A stretch of 51,661 bases of DNA from an uncultured Coriobacteriaceae bacterium (GTDB lineage Bacteria > Actinomycetota > Coriobacteriia > Coriobacteriales > Atopobiaceae): NCBI GenBank assembly GCA_902795065.1, contig CADBJR010000021.1, positions 1 to 51,661 on the forward strand, read 5' to 3'. The position numbers were made by a program, and so were the translations under genes. Shown here piece after piece: positions 35,617 to 43,780 of this stretch (its first letter is position 1; each line of letters opens with the position of its first letter). Below the pieces are notes generated by a model, which saw only the letters and a list, made by a program, of their open reading frames with translations, was not told the DNA's origin and ran no database searches.

Positions 35617-35732
35617 CTCTGGCCTCCTGATCAGGTGTCTATGTGGTTATGGGAAAGGGGCGCTACGCGGGTAGCGCGGCAGGGGATGCGGGGGACTTGC
35701 GGGGCTGCTGCTCCTTCCAGTCGGTTTGCAGC

Positions 35733-35778
35733 AAAAAACGAGGCTTCTGCTGCAGGCTGTCGTGCGGCAAAAGTCTCG
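35733..35778 (-). terminator. Riboswitch-controlled terminator
   Basis: CGAGACTTTTGC (35767-35778) pairs with GCAGAAGCCTCG (35739-35750) over 12 positions with one A-C mismatch and one G-U pair, followed by six T (35733-35738). The 5' arm overlaps the aptamer's closing stem, so the two structures exclude each other. Confidence 0.82.
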
Positions 35779-35865
35779 CTTCTTAGAACATGCCCCGGGG
35801 ATCGGACGATCCCGTACTGACGATGGCATGCTACATACTCACGTATGCAAGCTACTCCCTTTTCG
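35733..35865 (-). promoter_or_regulatory. yybP-ykoY (Mn2+) riboswitch with terminator platform
   Basis: On the minus strand, 35865 to 35768 carries all hallmarks of the yybP-ykoY aptamer: AAAAGGGAGUAGC at the 5' side, a GCAUAC-GUGA-GUAUGU hairpin, a GCAUGCC/GGCAUGU stem enclosing CGUCA, ACG, a GGAUC-GUCC-GAUCC hairpin and CCGG, and at the 3' side GCGAGACUUUU. The closing stem pairs AAAAG with CUUUU; the common form is AAAGG with CCUUU, so this is a compensated change. The 3' strand is reused as the 5' arm of a terminator (35733-35778), so ligand binding should favour read-through. The gene controlled is the Na/Pi-PhoU transporter, 117 nt further on. Confidence 0.88.
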
Positions 35866-35892
35866 AGTAACAAGCTTACAGGAAAAGGGTCG

Positions 35893-35919
35893 GAAAAATT
35901 GACTTGAAAGTCAGTTTTC
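35893..35919 (-). terminator. Terminator of the coiled-coil hydrolase gene
   Basis: On the minus strand, an A-rich segment, stem TGACTT / AAGTCA and ATTTTTC follow the hydrolase stop by about 20 bp. The small loop makes the stem open by one or two pairs. It insulates the hydrolase from the riboswitch leader. Confidence 0.6.
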
Positions 35920-35939
35920 GGTAAGCGGCGAGGAGCGGC

Positions 35940-37049
35940 CTAGAGCTGATCGCTGGGCCAGACCTGGAGCATGTAGTATGCCGTGAGCGAATACCATGCG
36001 TCGCCGGGCGGGCAGTAGCGTGCCGCCGCGGCGTAGGTGAGCGTGTAACCGTAGCCGTTGGCAAGGCCCGCGACATGCGCGCGGATGCTGCTGTCCCAGT
36101 CGGAGCCGAGATAGGCGAACCAGCCCCAGGCGTTGTAGGGCTCGAAGCAGTAGTAGCCCTTGGAGCTCTCGACGGCGGCGATGGCGGGCGACCAGCGCGG
36201 GTCGACGCCGTAATCCCATGCAGCCTCCGCGAAGGCGTAGCCGTAGCCAGAGAGCGGGGATCCGGCGAGGTAGTTGTCGATACGGCCGCTCCACACCTGG
36301 ACGAAGTAGTCGCGGGTGATGACGGAGGGGTCGGTGCTGACGGTTCCGGAATCTCCGCCGCCGGTTGCGCCGATATCCTCGCTGGGCGGGATCTCGATCG
36401 TCGCGGTGTTGCCGCTCGCGGTGGTGAACTCCTCGCCTGCATGCGCCTGCGCCTCGGCAAGTGCGTGCTCGCGCTCGAGGCGCTCCGCCTCCTGCTGGGC
36501 GAGGATGGCGGCCTGCAGGGCCTCGCGCGCCTCGATGGCCTCGTCGAGCGCCTGCTGCGCGGCGGCCTTCTCGGATTCGGCGAGCGCCAGATCCTCGGCG
36601 AGCTTCTGCCGCGTCGCCGTGAGCTCGGCGTCCAGGTCGATGAGGGCCTGGAGCTCGGCGTTGTTGCGCGTCTGGATGATGTCGAGGTACTGGATGGTGG
36701 CCAGCATGTCGTAGAAGTTCTCGGCCGAGAGGACCATCTCGATCAGGCCGGGGGCGTCGAGGGAGATGCGGTACTGCCAGCGGATCGAATCGCTCGTGCG
36801 CTGGCGCTGGTTGGGAAGCATGGCCTCGAGCTCGGCGATGCGGGCCTCGTTGGCCTCGATCTCGGCCTGGAGCTCCTCGATGTGCCTCACGCAGGTGTCA
36901 TACTCGTCGGAGCAGCGCACGACTTCGGCCTGAAGCTCCGCCATCGTCGCAGCATGGGCCGTCGCCGGGAAGGCGATCGACACAGCGAGCAATGCGGCTG
37001 AGAGCAGACAGGCTGCGAGCGCGCGTATATGTGGCTGGCGTTTCGCCAA
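35940..37049 (-). CDS. Secreted coiled-coil protein with lysozyme-like domain
   Basis: 369 aa from a TTG at 37049, chosen because GGAGGACGGAG lies just upstream and it starts a classic signal peptide (KRQPHIRALAACLLSAALL, cleavage near AHA 31-33); the frame is open to 37085. Residues about 36-220 form a long coiled coil like the N-terminal part of CwlO/PcsB wall hydrolases. After a Ser/Thr/Gly linker, the C-terminal 130 residues (YGVDPRWSPAIAAVESSKG, NAWGWFAYLGSDWDSSIRAHVAGL) resemble lysozyme-like or glucosaminidase-like domains; the Glu in AVESS is the candidate catalytic residue. Likely a peptidoglycan hydrolase held inactive by its coiled coil. Confidence 0.82.
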   Translation of the reverse strand: MAKRQPHIRALAACLLSAALLAVSIAFPATAHAATMAELQAEVVRCSDEYDTCVRHIEELQAEIEANEARIAELEAMLPNQRQRTSDSIRWQYRISLDAPGLIEMVLSAENFYDMLATIQYLDIIQTRNNAELQALIDLDAELTATRQKLAEDLALAESEKAAAQQALDEAIEAREALQAAILAQQEAERLEREHALAEAQAHAGEEFTTASGNTATIEIPPSEDIGATGGGDSGTVSTDPSVITRDYFVQVWSGRIDNYLAGSPLSGYGYAFAEAAWDYGVDPRWSPAIAAVESSKGYYCFEPYNAWGWFAYLGSDWDSSIRAHVAGLANGYGYTLTYAAAARYCPPGDAWYSLTAYYMLQVWPSDQL

Positions 37050-37221
37050 ACTCCGTCCTCCATACGTCGTGCGGCAGGCAATCACCTAGAATACCGCAGT
37101 TTCGCCCGTATCACGGTTCTTCCACGTTTAGAGGACATTGAGGGAGCATAGGGCGTGTAGGGAGTTATAAGAGTATCATGAAATGGCATTCGTGTGGGAA
37201 AAAGTTCGGCGGGAGGTCTCC

Positions 37222-38136
37222 GTGGACATCATCGAACTGTTGAAAGCCGCCCTTTTCGGCCTGATCGAGGGAATCACCGAGTGGCTGCCCATCTCGTCGA
37301 CGGGCCACATGCTGCTCCTCGAGGAGTTCGTCACGCTGGACGTCTCGCCCGAGTTCTGGAAGATGTTCCTCGTGGTCATCCAGCTGGGCGCCATCCTCGC
37401 GGTGGTCGTGCTCTACTTCGGGAGGCTGAACCCCTTCTCCCGCTCCAAGACCGCCGAGGAGCGTCGCGGCACCTGGTCGCTCTGGGGCAAGATCATCGTC
37501 GCCTGCATCCCTGCGGCCGCCGTGGGCATCCCGCTCGACGACTGGATGGACGAGCACCTCTCCGGCCCCGTCGTCATCGCCGCCGCCCTCATCTTCTACG
37601 GCATCATCTTCATCATCCTCGAGAACCGCAGGAACGCCCGCGCTGCCGCCTCGCCGCGTGTGGGCCGCCACTTCGCCGGGGATGTCCTGATGGACGCGGA
37701 CGCCCTCGCCACCACGACCTCGCTCGAGAACCTCTCGTGGAAGACCGCCATCGGCATCGGCCTCTTCCAGGTGCTCTCGCTCGTTCCCGGCACGTCGCGC
37801 TCCGGATCCACGATCATCGGCGGTCTCGCCCTCGGCTGCGCGCGCCCCGTCGCGGCGGAGTTCACGTTCTTCCTCGCGATCCCCGTCATGTTCGGTGCCT
37901 CGCTCCTGCGCCTGCTCAAGTACTTCATCGGCGGGGGAGGCTTCATCGCGAGCGAGTTCGCGATCCTCGGCGTGGGCTGCGTCGTCGCCTTCGTGGTCTC
38001 GCTCATCTCCATCAGGTTCCTCGTGGGCTTCGTCCGCAAGCACGACTTCAAGCCGTTCGGCGTCTACCGCATCATCCTCGGCATCGTGGTGCTGGGGTAC
38101 TTCGTCGGCATGCCGTTCGTGCAGTCGCTCATCTGA
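37222..38136 (+). CDS. uppP: Undecaprenyl-diphosphatase
   Basis: Recycles undecaprenyl pyrophosphate to the monophosphate carrier lipid for peptidoglycan and other wall polymers; also known as BacA and linked to bacitracin resistance. Both signatures are present: [17 protein letters not shown] near residues 16-32 and [13 protein letters not shown] in the second half. 304 aa with about eight helices; the loop between them (near 145-170) is longer and more basic than usual. GTG 37222 is preferred because GGGAGG is 6 nt upstream; an ATG in the same frame at 37183 has no RBS. TATAAG at 37166 may be its -10 box. Confidence 0.94.
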   Translation: MDIIELLKAALFGLIEGITEWLPISSTGHMLLLEEFVTLDVSPEFWKMFLVVIQLGAILAVVVLYFGRLNPFSRSKTAEERRGTWSLWGKIIVACIPAAAVGIPLDDWMDEHLSGPVVIAAALIFYGIIFIILENRRNARAAASPRVGRHFAGDVLMDADALATTTSLENLSWKTAIGIGLFQVLSLVPGTSRSGSTIIGGLALGCARPVAAEFTFFLAIPVMFGASLLRLLKYFIGGGGFIASEFAILGVGCVVAFVVSLISIRFLVGFVRKHDFKPFGVYRIILGIVVLGYFVGMPFVQSLI

Positions 38137-38248
38137 TCCGGCACACTACCTGCGGTCCCGCATCCTGCGTGTTTGTTTCCCATGCATGACATGATGGGCG
38201 GTCTCCTTGTGCATATCCGAGCTGCAAGCTAGGATATTATTCAGGAGA

Positions 38249-38263
38249 GGGACCGCCGGTCCC
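38249..38263. promoter_or_regulatory. 15-bp palindrome upstream of the ABC transporter promoter
   Basis: GGGACCG-C-CGGTCCC is a perfect dyad with one central base, 39 bp before the -35 box. The loop is too small for RNA, so a dimeric regulator binding site is more likely. The rest of the 229-bp gap after uppP shows only the promoter at 38301. Confidence 0.5.
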
Positions 38264-38300
38264 GAGTATTGACGGCACGTTTCAACTGGTTGCTTAACCG

Positions 38301-38328
38301 TTTGGACGCATTCTGTAGACGGTACAAT
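38301..38328 (+). promoter_or_regulatory. Promoter of the amino-acid ABC transporter operon
   Basis: TTGGAC (38302-38307; or TTTGGA from 38301) and TACAAT (38323-38328) with a 15-16 bp spacer, about 38 bp before the ATG of the binding protein, which has a GGAAGGAAGGAA ribosome site. Confidence 0.65.
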
Positions 38329-38365
38329 CCACGTGTCCCTTATCTTTGGAAGGAAGGAACGTACG

Positions 38366-39337
38366 ATGAACAACATGAACATCAGCAGGCGCTCGCTCCT
38401 CGCGCTCGGCCTCAACGGCGCTGCCGTGCTCGCCCTCGCCGGTTGCGGCGGTGGCGGCGAGGCCCCCGCTCCCGCGCCCGCTCCCGACGGCGGCGAGGCT
38501 GCGTCCGACACCGCCCTCGACGCCGAGGCCTTCGACGCGTGCGTCGCCTCCGGCCCCGTCGCCCCCTCCTCCGACATCATGGCCAGCGAGTGGGCGAGCA
38601 AGGTCCACGCAGCCGGCAAGCTGCGCGTGGGCGGCGTCGAGACCTCGACGCTCTTCTCGCAGCTCAACGAGGTCGACGGCCATCACCGCGGCTTCGACGC
38701 GGGCCTCTGGCAGCTGCTCGCCTTCTACATCCTGGGCGACCCCTCCGCGTACGAGCTCACCCTCGTCCAGTCCTCCACCCGCGAGTCGGTCCTGCAGAAC
38801 GACACGGTCGACGCCGTGTTCGCGACCTACACCATCACCGACAAGCGCAAGGAGCTCATCTCCTTCGCCGGCCCCTACTACGTGGGCCATCAGGGCATCC
38901 TCGTCAAGGCCGACAACACCGACATCAACGATGTCGCCGACCTCGCCGGCAAGATCGTGGGCGTCCAGGAGGGCTCCAACGGCCGCGCCGTCCTCGAGGA
39001 GTACGCTCCCGACGCGGGCGAGGTCCAGGAGCTCGGCACCGATGAGGAGCTGCGCCGCGCCCTCGAGCAGGGCCGCATCGACGCCTACGTCGTCGACGCC
39101 ACCCTCCACATGGGCAGCATCATCGAGAACCCCGGCAAGTACCGCCTCGCCGCCGAGTTCGGCCCCGAGGATCCCCTGGGCATCGGCCTGCCGCTCAACT
39201 CCGACGGCGTCGCGTTCGTGAACAACTTCCTCGCCGAGATCGAGAGCACGGGCAAGTGGACCGAGCTCTACAACATCTGCCTCGGCAAGCGCATCGGCCA
39301 GGACCAGGCTCCCGAGCCTCCTGCGATTCAGGCATAA
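38366..39337 (+). CDS. ABC transporter substrate-binding lipoprotein (polar amino acid type)
   Basis: 323-aa family-3 solute-binding protein. The signal combines a twin arginine (NISRRSLLAL, Arg8-Arg9) with a lipobox LAGC (Cys27), so it may be a Tat-exported lipoprotein. A Gly/Ala/Pro-rich spacer follows to about residue 65, then the bilobed domain: KLRVGGVETSTLFSQ, HHRGFDAGLWQLLAFY, FATYTITDKRKELISFAGPYYVGHQGILVK and GKIVGVQEGSNG. These are the glutamate/glutamine-type motifs. It is the first gene of the ABC operon and is followed by a hairpin that probably gives it higher mRNA abundance than the permeases. Confidence 0.93.
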   Translation: MNNMNISRRSLLALGLNGAAVLALAGCGGGGEAPAPAPAPDGGEAASDTALDAEAFDACVASGPVAPSSDIMASEWASKVHAAGKLRVGGVETSTLFSQLNEVDGHHRGFDAGLWQLLAFYILGDPSAYELTLVQSSTRESVLQNDTVDAVFATYTITDKRKELISFAGPYYVGHQGILVKADNTDINDVADLAGKIVGVQEGSNGRAVLEEYAPDAGEVQELGTDEELRRALEQGRIDAYVVDATLHMGSIIENPGKYRLAAEFGPEDPLGIGLPLNSDGVAFVNNFLAEIESTGKWTELYNICLGKRIGQDQAPEPPAIQA

Positions 39338-39390
39338 TCGGGGATAACCGAACGGGAGCCGCGCAAGCGGCGACTCTACAGCAACGAGTC

Positions 39391-39418
39391 CGGGCTCCGC
39401 ACGTCGGTGCGGGGCCCG
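39391..39418 (+). other. Intercistronic hairpin after the binding-protein gene
   Basis: CGGGCTCCGCAC / GTGCGGGGCCCG, 12-bp stem with one mismatch and a GTCG tetraloop, no U-tract. Such hairpins after binding-protein genes usually stabilise the upstream message or reduce read-through. Confidence 0.65.
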
Positions 39419-39438
39419 CTCTGGTTAAGGAGGTGCAT

Positions 39439-40098
39439 ATGGGGGTTGCAGAGGTGTTCACCGAGTTCGGCGACATCTACCTCCAGTCGGTCATCTCGAC
39501 CTGGCTCATGACCGCGGTCTGCTTCGCGGGCGGCCTCACGCTCGGCATCATCATCACGGTGCTGCGCGTGTCGCCTATCAAGCCGCTGCGCACCGTGGGC
39601 GATGTCTACGTGCAGCTCTTCCGCAACATCCCCACCGTGTCGCTTTTGGTGATCTTCGTGTACGCCCTGCCGTATCTCGGCGCCACACTCCCGTACCGCA
39701 CCTGCCTTCTGGCCTGCGTCATCCTGATCGTCTCGGCGTTCGCGTCCGAGAACTTCATGAGCGGCATCAACGCCATCGGCGTCGGCCAGATCGAGGCGGC
39801 GCGCTCCGTGGGCCTCTCGTTCACGCAGATCATCCGCCTCGTGGTCATCCCGCAGTCGCTGCGCACCACGGTGCTCCCCATGACGAACCTCCTCATCGCG
39901 ACGCTGCTCACCACCGCCATGGGCTCGCAGGTGCCGCTCACGCCCCCCGAGCTCACCGGCATGGTGAACTACGTCAACTCCCGTTCGGTGGCGGGCATCT
40001 CGGCGTTCGTGGTCTCCGCGATCTGCTACGCCGGCACGTCGGTCGTCCTCGGGTTCCTCGGGAACCGCCTCGATAAGAAGGTGAGGATCCTCCGATGA
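39439..40098 (+). CDS. Amino-acid ABC transporter permease 1
   Basis: 219-aa inner-membrane subunit of the HisM/GlnP family, with about five helices. The ATPase-contact loop is seen as GQIEAARSVGLSFTQIIRLVVIPQSLRTTVLP (EAA motif). YVQLFRNIPTVSLLVIFVYALP is the typical N-terminal signature. ATG 39439 follows AAGGAGGT. Its last bases overlap the ATG of the second permease (ATGA), so the two are coupled and likely form a heterodimer. Confidence 0.93.
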   Translation: MGVAEVFTEFGDIYLQSVISTWLMTAVCFAGGLTLGIIITVLRVSPIKPLRTVGDVYVQLFRNIPTVSLLVIFVYALPYLGATLPYRTCLLACVILIVSAFASENFMSGINAIGVGQIEAARSVGLSFTQIIRLVVIPQSLRTTVLPMTNLLIATLLTTAMGSQVPLTPPELTGMVNYVNSRSVAGISAFVVSAICYAGTSVVLGFLGNRLDKKVRILR

Positions 40099-40937
40099 GC
40101 GCAGCGGTTTCCATGAGGGACGCCCTCTACGAGGCGCCCGGTCCCAAGACGCGCAGGCGCGTGGCCATCGGCACAGCGATCTCGCTCGTAGCCCTGGCAG
40201 CGCTCGTCGCCTTCGTCATCAGGCAGTTCTACATCAACGACCAGCTCAATCCCCGCTATTGGAGCTTCTTCGCCCGCTGGACCACGTGGCGGTTCCTCCT
40301 CAGGGGCTTCCTCGGCACGATCCGGGTCGCGCTCGTCGCGGGCATCCTCGCCATGGGGCTCGGCCTTCTGCTCATGCTCGGGCGCATCAGCTCCAGCAAG
40401 GTGCTCTCGGGCATCTGCCACGTGATCACCGACCTGTTCCGCAGCCTTCCCAGCCTGCTCCTGATCTACTTCTTCTTCCTGGTCATCCCCAAGTACGGCC
40501 TCAAGATGCCGTCGTTCTGGATGATCACGATCCCGGTGGCGCTCGCAGCGTCGGGCGTCCTCGCCGAGGTCTTCCGCGCCGGCGTCAACGCCGTGCCCAA
40601 GGGACAGACCGAGGCGGCCATGTCGCTCGGCATGACGCACGGCAAGATCACCCGCAAGATCGTGCTGCCGCAGGCGCTGCGCATCGTCATCCCCAGCCTC
40701 GTCTCGCAGCTCGTCGTCGTGGTGAAGGACACCACGGTGGCGTACGTGGTGAGCTACCCCGACCTCATGCAGAACGCGCGCGTGCTCATCTCCAACTACG
40801 ATGCGCTCGTCTCGATGTACTTCGTCGTCGCGCTCATCTACATCGCCATCAACTACGCCACCAACCGGTTCTCGATCTACCTCGCGCACCGATCCGGTGC
40901 GAAGATCATCTCGCGCACCGAAGAGAACCCCGTATAA
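40095..40937 (+). CDS. Amino-acid ABC transporter permease 2
   Basis: 280-aa second permease. The EAA loop GQTEAAMSLGMTHGKITRKIVLPQALRIVIPSL and the signature DLFRSLPSLLLIYFFFLVIP are present. It has an additional N-terminal helix (about 24-43) and a cytosolic tail rich in Lys and Arg before it, making it longer than permease 1. It overlaps permease 1 by 4 bp and is followed after 12 bp by the ATPase. Confidence 0.93.
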   Translation: MSAAVSMRDALYEAPGPKTRRRVAIGTAISLVALAALVAFVIRQFYINDQLNPRYWSFFARWTTWRFLLRGFLGTIRVALVAGILAMGLGLLLMLGRISSSKVLSGICHVITDLFRSLPSLLLIYFFFLVIPKYGLKMPSFWMITIPVALAASGVLAEVFRAGVNAVPKGQTEAAMSLGMTHGKITRKIVLPQALRIVIPSLVSQLVVVVKDTTVAYVVSYPDLMQNARVLISNYDALVSMYFVVALIYIAINYATNRFSIYLAHRSGAKIISRTEENPV

Positions 40938-40949
40938 GGAGGAGCACCC

Positions 40950-41702
<753 letters not shown>

Positions 41703-41711
41703 GCGGGTGCC

Positions 41712-42224
41712 ATGGCCTCCATCCTCTTCGTCTGCCACGGCAACGTGTGCCGCTCGACCATGGCGCAGTTCGTCTTCGACCACCTCGTGCGCGAGCGCGG
41801 GGTGCAGGAGCGCTTCTCGGCGGATTCCGCGGCCACGAGCCGCGAGGAGATCGGTAAGGACGTGCATCGAGGCACGCGGAGCAAGCTCGCCGCGATGGGC
41901 ATCGCCTGCGGGCACCACCGCGCCCGCCAGATGACGCGCGCCGACTACGACGCCTTCGACCTTATCATCGGCATGGATGCCGAGAACCTCGACGGCATGT
42001 ACCGCATCCTCATGGGCGAGAGCGGCTACGGCTGGAGCTGGAGGCCGGTGAGCGCAGCGGAGGCTGCTGCCGCGGATCCGGAGGGCAAGGTTCACCTGCT
42101 GCTCGATTGGTCGAAGCGCCCGCGCGACATCGCCGATCCCTGGTACACGGGCGATTTCGACGAGACCTTCGACGACGTGCTCGAGGGCTGCACCTCGCTG
42201 CTCGACCATCTGCTGGACGGCTGA
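41712..42224 (+). CDS. Low-molecular-weight protein tyrosine phosphatase
   Basis: 170-aa LMW-PTP. The catalytic loop C-x5-R-S is CHGNVCRS (Cys8, Arg14), and the general acid is in DPWYTGDFDETFDDV near residue 141. Such enzymes dephosphorylate tyrosine or arginine residues, often in control of polysaccharide export or stress. It is the last gene of the ABC transporter operon, 9 bp after the ATPase, with no Tyr or Arg kinase nearby; whether it regulates the transporter is unknown. Confidence 0.93.
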   Translation: MASILFVCHGNVCRSTMAQFVFDHLVRERGVQERFSADSAATSREEIGKDVHRGTRSKLAAMGIACGHHRARQMTRADYDAFDLIIGMDAENLDGMYRILMGESGYGWSWRPVSAAEAAAADPEGKVHLLLDWSKRPRDIADPWYTGDFDETFDDVLEGCTSLLDHLLDG

Positions 42225-42262
42225 GCTGTCCGCATCCTTCTTGATCTACACTGGGAACCGTG

Positions 42263-42280
42263 AGGGGCCGCGCGGCCCTT
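42263..42280. other. GC-rich hairpin between the phosphatase and FAD-oxidoreductase genes
   Basis: AGGGGCCG-CG-CGGCCCTT near-palindrome lies 39 bp after the phosphatase stop. It could end the ABC operon, although no T run follows. The next gene has its own strong RBS (GGAGGGGG). Confidence 0.4.
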
Positions 42281-42305
42281 CCTCATCCGTTCGGAGGGGG
42301 CACCC

Positions 42306-43676
42306 ATGGATTACGACGTGATCATCATCGGCGCGGGACCGGGAGGCATCTTCGCCGCCTACGAGCTCGCCAAGCAGCGCCCGGGCATCCGCGTCGCGGT
42401 GTTCGAGTCCGGCCATGCCCTCGAGCGCCGTCGCTGCCCCATCGCGGAGGGCAAGGTCGCCTCCTGCATCGGCTGCAAACCCTGCTCGATCATGAGCGGC
42501 TTCGGCGGCGCAGGCGCGTTCTCGGACGGCAAGTACAACATCACCAACGATTTCGGCGGCACGCTCTACGAGTACGTGGGCAAGGAGAAGGCCCTCGAGC
42601 TCATGCGCTACGTCGATAGGATCAACTGCGAGCACGGCGGCGAGGGGACGAGGCTCTACACCACCGCCGGCACCTCGTTCAAGAAGATCTGCATGCAGAA
42701 CAAGCTGCAGCTGCTCGACGCCGAGGTGCGCCATCTGGGCACCGACATCAACTACGTGGTGCTCCAGAACCTCTACGACGAGCTGAAGGATGCCGTGTCC
42801 TTCTTCTTCGACGAGCGCATCGAGTCCGTGGAGCGCATCGAGGGCGGCTACCGCGTGAACGGCCGGTTCGGATCCGCCACGGCGCCCGCCTGCGTGGTCT
42901 CGGTCGGCAGGAGCGGCAGCTCCTGGATGGAGGACGTGTGCCACGAGCTCGATATCCCCACGCGCTCGAACCGCGTCGACCTCGGCGTGCGCGTGGAGCT
43001 TCCGAGCGTGATCTTCGACGACATCACCGACGAGCTCTACGAGGGAAAGATCGTCTACCGCACCGAGAAGTTCGAGGACAACGTGCGCACGTTCTGCATG
43101 AACCCGCACGGCATCGTCGTCGCCGAGAACACCAACGGCATCGTCACGGTGAACGGCCACAGCTTCGAGGACGAGGGCAAGAAGACCGACAACACCAACT
43201 TCGCGCTGCTCGTCTCGAAGCACTTCTCGATCCCGTTCGAGGACAGCAACGGCTATGGCGAGAGCATCGCCAGGCTCTCCAACATGCTGGGCGGCGGCGT
43301 CATCGTGCAGCGGTTCGGCGATCTCGAGCGCGGGCGCCGCAGCACGAAGTCGCGTATCGAGGAGGGCGTCGTGAGGCCGACGCTCGCCGCAACGCCGGGC
43401 GACCTGTCGCTGGTGCTGCCCAAGCGCATCCTCGACGGCATTATCGAGATGATCTATGCGCTCGACAAGATCGCTCCCGGAACTGCCAACGACGACACCC
43501 TGCTCTACGGTGTCGAGGTGAAGTTCTACAACATGGAGGTCGAGCTCGACGGAAACCTCGAGACGTGCTACAAGGGGCTCTTCGTGATCGGCGACGGCTC
43601 GGGCGTCACGCACTCGCTCAGCCATGCGTCGGCGAGCGGCGTGCACGTGGCGCGTGTGATCGCCGCGCGCGCATAG
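42306..43676 (+). CDS. FAD-dependent oxidoreductase, uncharacterised
   Basis: 456-aa flavoprotein. The dinucleotide fold GAGPGGIFAAYELAK (9 on) binds FAD, and the C-terminal GLFVIGDGSGVTHSLSHASASG closes the site. A cysteine cluster C44, C54, C57, C60 (RRRCPIAEGKVASCIGCKPC) follows the first strand, then SGFGGAGAFSDGKYN, a signature of a group of bacterial oxidoreductases without an assigned substrate. The CxxCxxC pattern could hold an Fe-S cluster or act in thiol chemistry. No redox partner is adjacent. It is transcribed alone before pcrA. Confidence 0.85.
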   Translation: MDYDVIIIGAGPGGIFAAYELAKQRPGIRVAVFESGHALERRRCPIAEGKVASCIGCKPCSIMSGFGGAGAFSDGKYNITNDFGGTLYEYVGKEKALELMRYVDRINCEHGGEGTRLYTTAGTSFKKICMQNKLQLLDAEVRHLGTDINYVVLQNLYDELKDAVSFFFDERIESVERIEGGYRVNGRFGSATAPACVVSVGRSGSSWMEDVCHELDIPTRSNRVDLGVRVELPSVIFDDITDELYEGKIVYRTEKFEDNVRTFCMNPHGIVVAENTNGIVTVNGHSFEDEGKKTDNTNFALLVSKHFSIPFEDSNGYGESIARLSNMLGGGVIVQRFGDLERGRRSTKSRIEEGVVRPTLAATPGDLSLVLPKRILDGIIEMIYALDKIAPGTANDDTLLYGVEVKFYNMEVELDGNLETCYKGLFVIGDGSGVTHSLSHASASGVHVARVIAARA

Positions 43677-43780
43677 CGCCCTCGACGATCTCTGGCGTTT
43701 TCCCAGTCTTATGCGTTGATGGGCAATTTGTCCGCGTGCGCCGCTACACTTCTTAAGGGTACCGACGAGGAGGAGGGTGC

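Noticed and set aside
38137-38365. T-box or other riboswitch before the amino-acid ABC operon
   Set aside because: The T-box core (GGTGGNACCGCG-like) and specifier stem are absent; the gap is explained by a palindrome and a standard promoter.
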